The notes under the pieces were generated by a model. The model was not told where the DNA came from, did no database searches, and saw nothing but the letters and a program-made list of their open reading frames with translations. 64,000 nucleotides of DNA from Aquirufa antheringensis (GTDB taxonomy: Bacteria > Bacteroidota > Bacteroidia > Cytophagales > Spirosomataceae): the NCBI RefSeq assembly GCF_004307425.1, contig NZ_SEWZ01000001.1, positions 249,662-313,661 of the forward strand, written 5' to 3'. A program made the translations under genes and the position numbers. The stretch's first letter is position 1; each line of letters opens with the position of its first letter. Below, piece after piece: positions 53,154 through 62,917 of the stretch.

Positions 53154-53167
53154 TTTGAAAAATTATA

Positions 53168-54544
53168 CTAAGATAAGCTCAATTTTAAATCATTCAAAAG
53201 AAGATCGATATCTCCTGCGCCCATCGTCACTAAAAGTTTCGGTTTCTGGGTATCAATTACCTTTAAAAGATCCGCTTTAGAGATGACCTGTTTGTCTTGT
53301 AAATCGATCTTGCTTAATAACCAATCCGATGTGACGCCTTCCATCGGCAATTCGCGTGCCGGATAAATATCCAATAAAAAGAGTTCGTCAGCGATGGCGA
53401 GGCTTTTGGCAAAATCATCGATAAAGTCCCTCGTTCTAGAGAATAAATGCGGCTGGAAAACGGCCGTAATTTTTTCGCCTGGGTAAAGCGCTTTCACCGA
53501 GTTCAAGCATGCCGCAATTTCCGTGGGGTGGTGCGCGTAATCATCGATCATCACGTGCTCATCTGATTCCACGTGGTACTCGAAACGGCGTTTAACACCT
53601 AGGAACGAAGCAATACCTACTTTGATCTCTTCACCGGTCACACCTACCTGCATCGCTAAAGCAGCGGCAGCTAAGACATTTTCAATATTATGAAACCCTG
53701 GAATGCGCATCGGTATATCAAGTACTTCGCCACCTGGATAGCTCATGTCGAAAATCATCCGGTGATCTTCGATGCGGATGTTATGTGCCTTGAAGTCCCC
53801 TGTGTCAATCCCAAAAGTCGATTCACCCAAGTCAGAATGTAAACTCAATCCCTTTTTTTGGATGAAGAAACCGCCTGCCTTGATTTGGTTCACAAACAAT
53901 TGGAAACTCTCTAAAACTGAATCCCCATCGGCATAGATATCTAAGTGATCCGCATCTGTGGAGGTCACCACCGCCGCTTGAGGGTGCAAGGTTAAGAAAG
54001 AACGATCGTATTCATCTGCCTCAACCACACAAACGATGTTTTCTTTCGAATGGTTTGGGATGAAGTTCGTGCCGTAATTGACGGTTATACCCCCTAAAAA
54101 CGCGGTTACATTCTTCTTAGCACTGATGAGTAAATGGGTCAAAAGCGACGAGGTTGTCGTTTTGCCATGGGTTCCCGCCACCGCAAGGGTAGGGATTTGT
54201 TGTGTAATCCAGCCTAAAATTTCCGAACGCTTGTAGAGGCGTATGCCTTTGGAAAGCAAATAATTCATCTCCACATGATCCTTCGGGATGGCCGGCGTAT
54301 AGATAAATAAGCTATGTTCAATGTCTGATAGGCAAGCCGCCGGAATCAGGTCGATGGAATCCTCGTAGTGAATCACCATTCCCTCCTCCGCTAATTTCTT
54401 TGTCAAGGGACTCTCCGTTTTATCGTAACCTGCCACCGGAAAACCATTATGCAAGAACCAGCGCGCGATGGCCGACATACCGATGCCGCCGATTCCTAAA
54501 AAATAGACTTGTTTTAAATCGTTCAGGCTTAATTCTTTTTTCAT
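53168..54544 (-). CDS. murC: UDP-N-acetylmuramate-L-alanine ligase
   Basis: 458 residues. N-terminal UDP-binding GIGGIGMSAIARWF, central ATP motif AGTHGKTTTSSLL, and VMIDDYAHHPTEIAACL and FQPHLFSRTRDF in the C-terminal domain, all diagnostic of MurC. Adds L-alanine to UDP-MurNAc in the cytoplasm. Overlaps murG by four bases. Confidence 0.95.
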   Translation of the reverse strand: MKKELSLNDLKQVYFLGIGGIGMSAIARWFLHNGFPVAGYDKTESPLTKKLAEEGMVIHYEDSIDLIPAACLSDIEHSLFIYTPAIPKDHVEMNYLLSKGIRLYKRSEILGWITQQIPTLAVAGTHGKTTTSSLLTHLLISAKKNVTAFLGGITVNYGTNFIPNHSKENIVCVVEADEYDRSFLTLHPQAAVVTSTDADHLDIYADGDSVLESFQLFVNQIKAGGFFIQKKGLSLHSDLGESTFGIDTGDFKAHNIRIEDHRMIFDMSYPGGEVLDIPMRIPGFHNIENVLAAAALAMQVGVTGEEIKVGIASFLGVKRRFEYHVESDEHVMIDDYAHHPTEIAACLNSVKALYPGEKITAVFQPHLFSRTRDFIDDFAKSLAIADELFLLDIYPARELPMEGVTSDWLLSKIDLQDKQVISKADLLKVIDTQKPKLLVTMGAGDIDLLLNDLKLSLS

Positions 54545-55623
54545 CGGCTTAAAATGGATTGGGCTATTTCATGTGCTGCGTTTGGCTTTGCTAAACGAAG
54601 GCTATTTTTTTCGAGGGTACTTAAATCGGTTTGCAGTGCTGCTAACGCTTCTGTGATTAATTTTTCTTTCACATCTACGTCGCGAACCAGAATGGCGGCG
54701 TTTTGGGAAACGAGGCTTTTCGCATTCTCCGTTTGGTGATCTTCTGCGGCGCTTGGTAGTGGAACTAAGATGCTGGCTTTACCGATGAGGCAAATTTCGG
54801 AAACGGAGGACGCACCGGCTCTAGAAATCACTAAATCGGCCATGGCATACGCTAAATCCATTTCATAAATAAAGGCGGAAACGTAGGTGCTCGCATTTCC
54901 AGCCACCGCCTGCTTGGCCGTAGATTCAAAAGCAATTCCAGTCTGCCAAATCAACTGCACACCAGCATCAGTTAATCGGTCTAATCCGGCTAGTATCCCG
55001 TGGTTGATGCTACGTGCCCCTTGGCTACCACCGATGATTAATATCGTTTTTTTAGCGGGATCTAAGTGGAAATGCTCAGCGGCTTGTGCTTTTTTGCCGG
55101 CCGCATTGATTAAGTCTTTGCGAACTGGATTTCCACTCAGGGTGATTTTCTCCGCGGGGAAGAATTTCTCCATGCCTGGATAGGCTACAAAAATATGCTC
55201 CGCCTTAGCGGCTAAGGCCTTATTCGTAATGCCCGCAAAGGAATTTTGTTCTTGAATATAATAGGGGATACCGAGGAATCGGGCAGCTAATAATAGCGGT
55301 CCAGAGGCGTAACCTCCTACACCCACGGCCACATCAGGTTTGAAATCTTGAAGGATTTGAACCGATTGCCAAAGGCTTTTGATTAACTTAAATGGGAAGA
55401 ATATATTTTTCCAAACCTGCGTTCGTTGGATGCCCACAATGGGAAGACCGATGATGTTAAAGCCCGCTTTAGGTACCTTTTCCATCTCCATTTTTCCTTC
55501 CGCTCCTACGAATAAGAATTCCAAAGAGGAATCGATTTCCTTCATCGCATTGGCGATCGAAATGGCCGGGTAAATATGTCCCCCAGTTCCTCCTCCAGAA
55601 ATAATGACACGTTTAATAGACAT
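54541..55623 (-). CDS. murG: UDP-GlcNAc:lipid-pyrophosphoryl-MurNAc-pentapeptide transferase
   Basis: 360 residues, GT-B fold. ISGGGTGGHIYPAISIANA binds the lipid I diphosphate, and GGSQGARSIN and SRAGASSVSEICLIGKASILVPLPSAAEDHQ form the UDP-GlcNAc site. Makes lipid II at the inner face of the membrane. Shares one base with ftsW. Confidence 0.95.
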   Translation of the reverse strand: MSIKRVIISGGGTGGHIYPAISIANAMKEIDSSLEFLFVGAEGKMEMEKVPKAGFNIIGLPIVGIQRTQVWKNIFFPFKLIKSLWQSVQILQDFKPDVAVGVGGYASGPLLLAARFLGIPYYIQEQNSFAGITNKALAAKAEHIFVAYPGMEKFFPAEKITLSGNPVRKDLINAAGKKAQAAEHFHLDPAKKTILIIGGSQGARSINHGILAGLDRLTDAGVQLIWQTGIAFESTAKQAVAGNASTYVSAFIYEMDLAYAMADLVISRAGASSVSEICLIGKASILVPLPSAAEDHQTENAKSLVSQNAAILVRDVDVKEKLITEALAALQTDLSTLEKNSLRLAKPNAAHEIAQSILSR

Positions 55624-56795
55624 TAGGCAACGGCGGGTTGAACAGGTTCAGGATCTTTGTCCTTGCTTACGGCTAAAATGAGGCCAATCGATATGGCTGT
55701 AAAGATCAATGACGTTCCTCCGGCAGAAATCATAGGCATCGGCTGACCGGTTACAGGGCCAGCGTCCACGGCTACGAGCATATTGATGAAAGCCTGGAAT
55801 ACGATGGAGAAGGTTAATCCGGCCGATAATAAGCCACCAAAAGGCTTATTACTATACTGAATGGCCTTCGCCCCCCGGTACATAAAAATCAGGAAGAGTA
55901 GCGGAATAGCGAGTCCACCTACGATGCCATATTCTTCAATGATAATGGCATAAACGAAATCGGATTCGGCTTGTGAAAGGATGTAGCGCTGCTGACTTTT
56001 GCCAGGGCCTTTCGGGTGAATAGCTCCGGTGGCGATGGCGTAGAGACTTCGGGTGATTTGGTAATCCTCGTTCTTTGCCTTATTTACTTTGGTCTCATTT
56101 TTACCAATACGCTGTATATAGTTTTCAATACGGGTTTTTACGGTTTGAGCCCTTTGCCCAATCCCTAAAACCACCACACTAAAGCCAATAGCGGCCACCG
56201 TAAGCATAATCAAGCCAATTTTTTTCGCCGGTACGCGACCAAAAAACATCAGAATGAGACTCGTTAAAAAGATCAAAATACTCGTAGAGAAGTTAGACAG
56301 CATAATCAAGAAGCAGGAGACACCTATCTTGAACAGGATGCGAAAAAACATCACCCAATTATAGGATTCTGGATCTGCCTGTTTAGAAGAAAAATCCTTC
56401 GCTAAGCTCGTGATTAGGCATAATTTCACCATATCAGAGGGCATAAAAGAGATAGGGCCTAAATTTACCCAGCGATTTGCTCCCCCCTTCGTTGCCCCAA
56501 AAACATAAGCCACCATAACTAATCCCCAAGACAAAAACAGCGCCAAGTCACTGAATTTGGCGACACGGCTGTAATTGGATTTGGAAAAATAGGACATCAA
56601 ATAGAAAGAAATCCCTAAGATGACCAAGGTTTTAATGAAGCTTGAAAGGGGCTCAAACGGGCCATCCATCGTCAACTTTGCTTTCGCAGAGAACTGAATC
56701 AATAACCCGAACGCGTTTAAAATAAACACGATTAACCAAATCTTATAATCCCCTTTCAGATGCTCCTGAAAGAAGGCTCTGATCTTACTATCCAT
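55623..56795 (-). CDS. ftsW: SEDS-family peptidoglycan polymerase FtsW
   Basis: 390 residues with about ten membrane helices. SEDS marks: GGANRWVNLGPISFMPSDMVKL, YILSQAESDFVYAIIIEEYGIVGG and GQPMPMISAGGTSLIF. Placement between murD and murG indicates FtsW rather than RodA. Slightly long periplasmic loop near residues 225-265. Overlaps murD by eight bases. Confidence 0.93.
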   Translation of the reverse strand: MDSKIRAFFQEHLKGDYKIWLIVFILNAFGLLIQFSAKAKLTMDGPFEPLSSFIKTLVILGISFYLMSYFSKSNYSRVAKFSDLALFLSWGLVMVAYVFGATKGGANRWVNLGPISFMPSDMVKLCLITSLAKDFSSKQADPESYNWVMFFRILFKIGVSCFLIMLSNFSTSILIFLTSLILMFFGRVPAKKIGLIMLTVAAIGFSVVVLGIGQRAQTVKTRIENYIQRIGKNETKVNKAKNEDYQITRSLYAIATGAIHPKGPGKSQQRYILSQAESDFVYAIIIEEYGIVGGLAIPLLFLIFMYRGAKAIQYSNKPFGGLLSAGLTFSIVFQAFINMLVAVDAGPVTGQPMPMISAGGTSLIFTAISIGLILAVSKDKDPEPVQPAVA

Positions 56796-58113
56796 GGATC
56801 AAACGTTTAACAGTGTTTTTAAATTGATCTCCTCGATCTTCGTAATTCTTAAATAAATCGAAACTAGCACAAGCTGGTGATAGTAATACGACATCGCCAT
56901 CGACCGCCCACTCTTTTGCTTTCAGTACGGCATCCTCTAACGAATCCGTCGCGAAAAGTTGCGGTACGATAGGTCCGAAATGCTGCTCTAGTTTTGAGTT
57001 ATCTGTTCCTAAGCAAATCAATCCCTTTACTTTTTCCTTCACTAAAGGATCTAATACCTCGTATTCATTCCCTTTGTCCACACCTCCCATCATCAGGATT
57101 AAGGGTTGCTTGTAGCTATTTAAGGCATAAAAGACCGCATCCACATTCGTGGCTTTCGAGTCATTGATAAATTCCACGCCACTCCATACGCCACAAGATT
57201 CTAATCGATGTGGAGCATTCTCAAAGAAGGGTAAGGACTGAAGGATTTGCGAGAAGGATACACCTGCCTCATGTGCCGCTAACATGGCCACGGCCATATT
57301 GATGGCATTGTGTGGTCCTTTTAATGGTGCATCTGCTAAAAGTAGTTCCGCTCCATCGAATTGAATCTTTTCAGCCGTAATGTAGGCGTGTGCTTTTTGC
57401 TGAAAGCTAACGGTTTTGAACGTTGCACTTGCAGGTATTTTAGCTAGGTTAGATTGAATCACCTCATCATCCGCCCAAAACACACAGCTCGTCTTGGTAT
57501 CGGCATTTTGGAAAATACGGAACTTCGAGGCAATGTAGTTTTCGAATTTATATTCGTAGCGATCTAGGTGATCCGGTGTGATATTTAATAAGACAGCTAC
57601 ATCTGGTTTGAATTGAAAGCAACGATCTAATTGGAAGCTGGAAATCTCTAGAACATAGACGTCGTGCTGATCTTCCATCACTTGTTTAGCGAAGCTTTGA
57701 CCAATATTTCCCGCTAAACCTACCTTAAGGCCAGCTGATTGTAGGAAATGATAGGTTAGTAGGGTAGTGGTTGTTTTGCCATTTGAACCTGTGATGGCAA
57801 CAATCTTCGCTTTCGTATAGCGCGCCGCAAATTCGATTTCGGACACCAAGGAAATACCTTTTGCCTTGATGGCCTTTACGATGTCCGTTTTTTCTGGAAT
57901 TCCGGGACTGATGATGATCTCTTGAGAGCCTAAAATTCGCTCCAAACTATGTCCTCCCGTCTCGAATTCAATTTCATTGTCACGTAAGGTTTGTTGGTAG
58001 TTTTCTTTTAGCGCACCCGCATCAGATAAAAATACGGCAAATCCTTTTGATTTAGCTAATAGAGCGGCTCCTACGCCACTTTCTCCTCCACCTAAGATGC
58101 TAATTAACGCCAT
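56788..58113 (-). CDS. murD: UDP-N-acetylmuramoylalanine-D-glutamate ligase
   Basis: 441 residues. GGGESGVGAALLA at the N-terminus, ITGSNGKTTTTLLT for ATP, NITPDHLDRYEYKFENYIASKFRIF and FINDSKATNVDA are MurD-typical. First gene of the partial dcw run; mraY and murE, which commonly precede it, are replaced by tsf. No clear promoter was found in the 58114-58200 gap. Confidence 0.95.
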   Translation of the reverse strand: MALISILGGGESGVGAALLAKSKGFAVFLSDAGALKENYQQTLRDNEIEFETGGHSLERILGSQEIIISPGIPEKTDIVKAIKAKGISLVSEIEFAARYTKAKIVAITGSNGKTTTTLLTYHFLQSAGLKVGLAGNIGQSFAKQVMEDQHDVYVLEISSFQLDRCFQFKPDVAVLLNITPDHLDRYEYKFENYIASKFRIFQNADTKTSCVFWADDEVIQSNLAKIPASATFKTVSFQQKAHAYITAEKIQFDGAELLLADAPLKGPHNAINMAVAMLAAHEAGVSFSQILQSLPFFENAPHRLESCGVWSGVEFINDSKATNVDAVFYALNSYKQPLILMMGGVDKGNEYEVLDPLVKEKVKGLICLGTDNSKLEQHFGPIVPQLFATDSLEDAVLKAKEWAVDGDVVLLSPACASFDLFKNYEDRGDQFKNTVKRLIHG

Positions 58114-58212
58114 GCTCGACTTGAAAATATTCGAAATTGAATTGAGTTACAAGTTAGAAAATGTCGCGCATTCTATCAACTCAAAATGAGCATCTGGTCG
58201 GAATTTTACTGA

Positions 58213-58246
58213 CAAAAAAAAGACCCACCGTTTCGGGTGGGTCTTT
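58213..58246 (-). terminator. tsf terminator
   Basis: Minus strand: AAAGACCCACC, short loop, GGTGGGTCTTT and more T to a run of nine. Lies 20 bases after tsf and separates it from murD on the same strand. Confidence 0.85.
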
Positions 58247-58265
58247 CGTAAGAATTCGAGTGGTA

Positions 58266-59099
58266 TTACACCAAAGCGATACGTTTGAACGATGAAATCG
58301 TTAAACCTTTTTGCGTTTGCTCTAATAGTTGACGAATCGTGATCGATGAGTCTTTTACGAATTGTTGGTTCAATAAAGTTTGCTCTTTGTAGAACTTCTC
58401 TAATTTACCTACCGCAATTTTCTCTAACATCGCCTCAGGCTTACCTTCTTGACGTGCTTGATCTTTTCCGATTTCGATTTCTCTTTCAATTGTTTCAGAA
58501 TCTACTCCATCCTTGTCTAAAGCGACAGGTTTCATAGCCGTGATTTGCATCGCGATATCTTTACCTACTTCTGATACGTCTACTCCTTGTACATTTTCGA
58601 ATGCTACTAGAACACCGATTTTGTTATTCGAGTGAATGTATGAAACCACTTTCTCAGCTGTAACGTTTTCGTAGGCTGCTAAGGTGATTTTCTCTCCAAT
58701 TTTACCGGTTAACTCGATGATGTGACCTTCTACTGAACGTCCATCGGCTAATGGCTCAGCTAATAAATCATGCGCAGAAGGAGCGTGAGACGCTGCTGCT
58801 GTATCGATGATTGTTTTAGCTAAATTATTGAAGTCAGCTACTTTAGAAACTGGTTCAGTTTCACAAGCTAAAGCGATTAATTTACCGTTTGAGTGATCTG
58901 CATTAAGTGCTACTAATACAACACCTTCATTCGTTTCATTGTCCGCACGTTTCGCTGCTACTTTTTGACCTGCTTTACGAAGGATGTCTACTGCTGCTTC
59001 GAAGTCACCTTCGGCTTCAGTCAAAGCTTTCTTGCAATCCATCATTCCGGCACCGGTCATTTGACGTAACTTGTTAACGTCTGCTGCTGTAATTGACAT
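58266..59099 (-). CDS. tsf: Translation elongation factor Ts
   Basis: 277 residues. VNKLRQMTGAGMMDCKKALTEAEGDFEAAVDILRK is the N-terminal UBA-like domain and its EF-Tu contact; ACETEPVSKVADFNNL-like core and the C-terminal helices follow. Recycles EF-Tu-GDP. Twelve bases after rpsB. Confidence 0.96.
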   Translation of the reverse strand: MSITAADVNKLRQMTGAGMMDCKKALTEAEGDFEAAVDILRKAGQKVAAKRADNETNEGVVLVALNADHSNGKLIALACETEPVSKVADFNNLAKTIIDTAAASHAPSAHDLLAEPLADGRSVEGHIIELTGKIGEKITLAAYENVTAEKVVSYIHSNNKIGVLVAFENVQGVDVSEVGKDIAMQITAMKPVALDKDGVDSETIEREIEIGKDQARQEGKPEAMLEKIAVGKLEKFYKEQTLLNQQFVKDSSITIRQLLEQTQKGLTISSFKRIALV

Positions 59100-59111
59100 A
59101 TCTATGAATAT

Positions 59112-59921
59112 TTATTCTTGTTCTGCTTCTTTTTCGTATTTAGCCGCTACCTTAGCTGCCTCTTGTGAATCGTCGTCCGCTGCTTTTTTAGCTTCTACTT
59201 CTTCCGCCTCACGAGCATCATCCTTATCTTGCTTTCTTTCTGCTAAACCTTCTTCGATCGCTTTAGAAATAGCAGTGATGATGATAGAGATAGACTTGTA
59301 TGCATCATCGTTTGCTGGGATTGGATAATCAACTAAATCTGGGTTAGAGTTCGTATCACACATAGCGAAAACTGGGATACCTAATTTCTTAGCCTCAGAA
59401 ACCGCGATATGCTCACGCTTAACGTCTACAACGAACAAAGCCGCTGGAAGACGAGTTAAGTCAGTGATACCACCTAACACACGCTTTAATTTTTCTTCTT
59501 CACGAGTTAACATTAAACGCTCACGCTTAGCGATTGTCTTCACGATAACTTCGTCTTTTAACATTTTATCAATGCTAGACATCTTCTTGATAGACTTACG
59601 TACAGTCGCGAAGTTAGTCAACATACCACCTAACCAACGGTCAGTTACGTACGGCATTTTTAATTTATCTGCTTCTGTAGTCACAATTTCTTGTGCTTGT
59701 TTCTTAGTTGCAACGAACATTACTTTACGGCCTGAACGTACAATAGAACGAAGAGCTGCTGAAGCTTCTTCTAAAGAAGAGATAGTTTTATTTAGATCAA
59801 TGATGTGGATACCATTTTTCTCCATAAAGATATATGGAGCCATTTTAGGATCCCACTTACGTGTCAAGTGACCGAAGTGAACGCCTGCGTCAAGCAAGTC
59901 GTTGTAGCTTAATTGTGCCAT
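59112..59921 (-). CDS. rpsB: Small-subunit ribosomal protein uS2
   Basis: 269 residues. [53 protein letters not shown] and [26 protein letters not shown]-type signatures. The last ~45 residues are an acidic/charged extension ([20 protein letters not shown]) beyond the E. coli core, common in Bacteroidota. Confidence 0.96.
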   Translation of the reverse strand: MAQLSYNDLLDAGVHFGHLTRKWDPKMAPYIFMEKNGIHIIDLNKTISSLEEASAALRSIVRSGRKVMFVATKKQAQEIVTTEADKLKMPYVTDRWLGGMLTNFATVRKSIKKMSSIDKMLKDEVIVKTIAKRERLMLTREEEKLKRVLGGITDLTRLPAALFVVDVKREHIAVSEAKKLGIPVFAMCDTNSNPDLVDYPIPANDDAYKSISIIITAISKAIEEGLAERKQDKDDAREAEEVEAKKAADDDSQEAAKVAAKYEKEAEQE

Positions 59922-59947
59922 TTTGGTTGTTTAAAAATGTGAATAAT

Positions 59948-59990
59948 AAAAAGGTGGAAAAGGCATCGGCAACAGACAAGCCTTTTCCAC
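59948..59990 (-). terminator. Hairpin between rpsI and rpsB, terminator or attenuator
   Basis: Minus strand: GTGGAAAAGGC, 15-base loop, GCCTTTTCCAC, then CTTTTTATT. Eleven perfect pairs with a short U-tract. Because rpsB follows on the same strand with no obvious promoter of its own, partial termination or RNA processing is as likely as full termination. Confidence 0.6.
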
Positions 59991-59999
59991 GAACAAATC

Positions 60000-60389
60000 T
60001 TAACGCTTAGAGAACTGGAATCTCTTACGAGCTTTCGCACGTCCTGGTTTCTTACGCTCCACCATACGTGGGTCACGAGTTAAGAAGCCTTCTTTTTTCA
60101 AAGGAGAACGTAATTCTGCATCTTGCGTTTGAAGTGCACGTGAAATCGCCATACGAAGCGCTTCAGCTTGCCCTTTGATACCACCGCCATCTACGTTAGC
60201 TGTTACATCAAATGAACCTACTGTGTTCGTTAAAGCGAAAGGTTGATTAACCACAATCTGAAGAATTTCAGATGGGAAGTAATCAGCTAATACACGGCCG
60301 TTGATTTTAATCTGGCCTTTACCTGGTGTCATCGAAATACGAGCTACTGCTGTCTTTCTTCTACCGATTTTACTTGTTATTTCTGCCAT
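60000..60389 (-). CDS. rpsI: Small-subunit ribosomal protein uS9
   Basis: 129 residues, full length. [24 protein letters not shown] at the start and [24 protein letters not shown]-type basic tail ending in Lys-Arg, which reaches the P-site. Fourteen bases after rplM. Confidence 0.96.
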   Translation of the reverse strand: MAEITSKIGRRKTAVARISMTPGKGQIKINGRVLADYFPSEILQIVVNQPFALTNTVGSFDVTANVDGGGIKGQAEALRMAISRALQTQDAELRSPLKKEGFLTRDPRMVERKKPGRAKARKRFQFSKR

Positions 60390-60403
60390 TATCTTAGTAT
60401 CCG

Positions 60404-60847
60404 TTAAAAGGTAAGTTCTTTAGGTTGTTGAGCTGCGTGAGGATGTTCTGGTCCTGCATAAACGAATAGGTTGTTGAATAACTCACGTCCTAAACGGTTT
60501 TTAGGTAACATACCTTTTACTGCTGATTCGACAACACCTCTTGGGTTTTTAGCTAAAACCTCACGTGGAGTTGCGAAACGTTGACCACCTGGGTAACCCG
60601 TGTGACGGATATACACCTTGTCTGTCATTTTCTTACCAGTTAAGCGAATTTTGTCCGCGTTGATAACGATAACTTGATCGCCACAATCAACGTGTGGAGT
60701 GTAAGAAGGCTTGTGCTTTCCACGAATGATTTTCGCAATTTCAGAACAAACACGTCCCAAAACTTGATTTTCAGCATCTACAACAAACCAAGCTTTCTGA
60801 ACAGTAGCTTTGTTTGCGGAGATGGTTTTGTAACTTAAAGTATCCAC
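60404..60847 (-). CDS. rplM: Large-subunit ribosomal protein uL13
   Basis: 147 residues. [38 protein letters not shown] and [14 protein letters not shown] are diagnostic. The start codon is GTG (bases 60847-60845), giving the usual [15 protein letters not shown] beginning; no ATG is available nearby in frame. First gene of rplM-rpsI-rpsB-tsf. Confidence 0.95.
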   Translation of the reverse strand: MDTLSYKTISANKATVQKAWFVVDAENQVLGRVCSEIAKIIRGKHKPSYTPHVDCGDQVIVINADKIRLTGKKMTDKVYIRHTGYPGGQRFATPREVLAKNPRGVVESAVKGMLPKNRLGRELFNNLFVYAGPEHPHAAQQPKELTF

Positions 60848-60960
60848 TTGTTTATAATTTAACTGTTTGAATCGTTTCCAGCTAGACTACGGAATTTGTC
60901 TAAAGGAATTGATTATGACCTATTTTATCTTTCAAACGGGCATTCAATCGAAAAATGGGA
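60848..60960 (-). promoter_or_regulatory. Long 5' untranslated leader of rplM, candidate autoregulatory RNA
   Basis: About 113 bases between the predicted transcription start and the GTG. It can fold: GTTTGAA (60937-60931) pairs with TTCAAAC (60871-60865), enclosing TAGAC (60902-60898) paired with GTCTA (60887-60883). Ribosomal-protein leaders that bind their own product, including for L13, are known in bacteria; this assignment is inference. Confidence 0.45.
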
Positions 60961-60963
60961 GTG

Positions 60964-60994
60964 CAAATTTATAAAATCTTGATTTGATATGCAA
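60964..60994 (-). promoter_or_regulatory. Promoter of the rplM operon
   Basis: Minus strand TTG (60994-60992), 20 bases, TAAATTTG (60971-60964): exact match to the Bacteroidota consensus. Downstream of the accC terminator, giving the ribosomal genes their own transcript. Confidence 0.75.
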
Positions 60995-61020
60995 GTGTCT
61001 AATTGAAAATGTTTTAGAAC

Positions 61021-61051
61021 AAAAAAAGGAGGCCTGAAAGCCTCCTTTTTT
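61021..61051 (-). terminator. accC terminator
   Basis: AAAAAAGGAGGC, six-base loop, GCCTCCTTTTTT; 20 bases after the accC stop. Ends the fabH-efp-accB-accC transcript before the rplM promoter. Confidence 0.9.
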
Positions 61052-61070
61052 ACTACCTGTTTAGGTTAAA

Positions 61071-62414
61071 TTACAAATCACTTAGATCGAATGTTTCCAT
61101 GAACGCCGTCGTGAATTGACCGGACTTAAACGTAGGATCATCCATCAACTTGATGTGGAATGGAATCGTTGTTTTGATACCTTCGATGACGAATTCTTGC
61201 AAAGCACGCTTCATACGAAGTAAAACTTCTTCCCGGCTTTGGCCTGAAACAATTACTTTCGCAATCATTGAATCGTAATTAGGTGGAATAGTATAGCCAG
61301 AATACACGTGAGAGTCAATACGAACGCCGTGGCCACCTGGAAGGTGAAGATTCGTAATCTTACCTGGTGACGGACGGAAACCGTTCGCTGGATCTTCCGC
61401 GTTAATACGGCATTCTAAGGCATATAATTTAGGGAAGTAGTTTTGGCCCGAAATCGCGATGCCCGCTGCTACCTTAATTTGCTCCTTAATTAGATCGAAA
61501 TCCGTTACTTCTTCTGTGATCGGATGCTCTACTTGGATACGGGTATTCATCTCCATGAAGTAGAAATCCCCATTTTTGTCCACTAAGAACTCAATCGTAC
61601 CCGCGCCTTCGTACCCAATGGCCGTTGCACCTGCGATCGCCGCATCACCCATTTTCTTGCGCAATTCGTCTGAAAGGGCTGGGGATGGCGTTTCTTCACA
61701 CAATTTTTGGTGACGACGTTGAATCGAGCAATCGCGTTCTGATAAGTGACAAGCTTTGCCAAATTTATCTCCCACAATCTGAATCTCAATGTGACGAGGC
61801 TCTTCCACGAATTTCTCCATGTACATCGCATCGTTTCCAAAAGCCGCCGCTGATTCCATCTTCGCATCTTCCCATAATTTGTCAAATTCTGACTCCTCCC
61901 GGATGATACGCATCCCGCGGCCACCACCACCAGCCGTAGCCTTGATGATTACCGGGTATTTGATGGCTTTCGCTAATTCTTTTGCTTCTTCTACGGTGTC
62001 GATTAAGCCGTCAGAACCCGGGATAACTGGAACCCCAGCACGCTTCATCGTCTCTTTCGCTGTCGCTTTATCTCCCATCGAATTAATCATGTCCGCCGAA
62101 GCACCGATGAACTTAATCCCATGTTCAGAACAAATACGCGAGAATTCTGCATTCTCAGAAAGGAAACCGTAACCCGGGTGAATTGCATCTGCTCCAGTCA
62201 CTTCTGCAGCCGAAATAATCGCCGGAATACTCAAATAAGATTGTCTGCTGGGCGGAGGTCCGATACATACGGCCTCATCCGCAAAGCGAACGTGTAAACT
62301 GTCGCGATCGGCGGTAGAGAAAACAGCCACCGTTTTGATGCCCATCTCCTTACAAGTCCGAATAATACGCAAGGCAATTTCCCCGCGATTCGCTATTAAT
62401 ATCTTTTTAAACAT
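61071..62414 (-). CDS. accC: Biotin carboxylase subunit of acetyl-CoA carboxylase
   Basis: 447 residues, full length for Acc[25 protein letters not shown] at the start, ATP-grasp glycine loop [28 protein letters not shown]-type active site and [19 protein letters not shown] with catalytic residues. Carboxylates the biotin on AccB using ATP and bicarbonate. Three bases after accB. Confidence 0.96.
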   Translation of the reverse strand: MFKKILIANRGEIALRIIRTCKEMGIKTVAVFSTADRDSLHVRFADEAVCIGPPPSRQSYLSIPAIISAAEVTGADAIHPGYGFLSENAEFSRICSEHGIKFIGASADMINSMGDKATAKETMKRAGVPVIPGSDGLIDTVEEAKELAKAIKYPVIIKATAGGGGRGMRIIREESEFDKLWEDAKMESAAAFGNDAMYMEKFVEEPRHIEIQIVGDKFGKACHLSERDCSIQRRHQKLCEETPSPALSDELRKKMGDAAIAGATAIGYEGAGTIEFLVDKNGDFYFMEMNTRIQVEHPITEEVTDFDLIKEQIKVAAGIAISGQNYFPKLYALECRINAEDPANGFRPSPGKITNLHLPGGHGVRIDSHVYSGYTIPPNYDSMIAKVIVSGQSREEVLLRMKRALQEFVIEGIKTTIPFHIKLMDDPTFKSGQFTTAFMETFDLSDL

Positions 62415-62417
62415 AGA

Positions 62418-62882
62418 TTACGCTTTTTCAACCAAGAATAAAGGTTGATCAAATTCTACTGGACTAGCATTGTCAACTAAGATTTTAACGATCTTTCCAG
62501 AGATCTCTGAATCGATTTCGTTAAACAATTTCATCGCTTCGATCACACAAACCGTTTTACCTGGAGCGATTTCCGTTCCTACTTCTACGAAGTTATCTTT
62601 ATCTGGACCTGGAGCACGGTAGAATGTACCGATCATAGGAGACTTAACGGTATATAAGTTATCTGCTACGGGTGCAGGTGCTGCTGGAGCCGCTGGCGCC
62701 GCTGCTGCCGGAACAGCTGCTACTGGAGCCGCCGCTGGTGCTGCAGAAACGACACTTACTACCGGTGCTGCTTCTCCGTGTTTCTTAACAGAAACCTTTA
62801 AACCTTCTGTTTCGATGCTAACCTCAGCTAATGGAGATTTAGCGATATAATCGAGTAATCGTTGAATTTCTTTAGTATCCAT
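62418..62882 (-). CDS. accB: Biotin carboxyl carrier protein of acetyl-CoA carboxylase
   Basis: 154 residues. Short N-terminal helix-strand part, an Ala/Pro-rich flexible linker (about 38-75) and the biotinyl domain with Lys118 in EAMKLFNEI as biotinylation site. SPMIGTFYRAPGPDKDNFVEVG is the thumb region. Carries carboxybiotin between AccC and AccA/AccD. 35 bases after efp. Confidence 0.96.
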   Translation of the reverse strand: MDTKEIQRLLDYIAKSPLAEVSIETEGLKVSVKKHGEAAPVVSVVSAAPAAAPVAAVPAAAAPAAPAAPAPVADNLYTVKSPMIGTFYRAPGPDKDNFVEVGTEIAPGKTVCVIEAMKLFNEIDSEISGKIVKILVDNASPVEFDQPLFLVEKA

Positions 62883-62917
62883 TCTTTTTGTTAATTAAAC
62901 GCTACAAAGGTAGCTAA

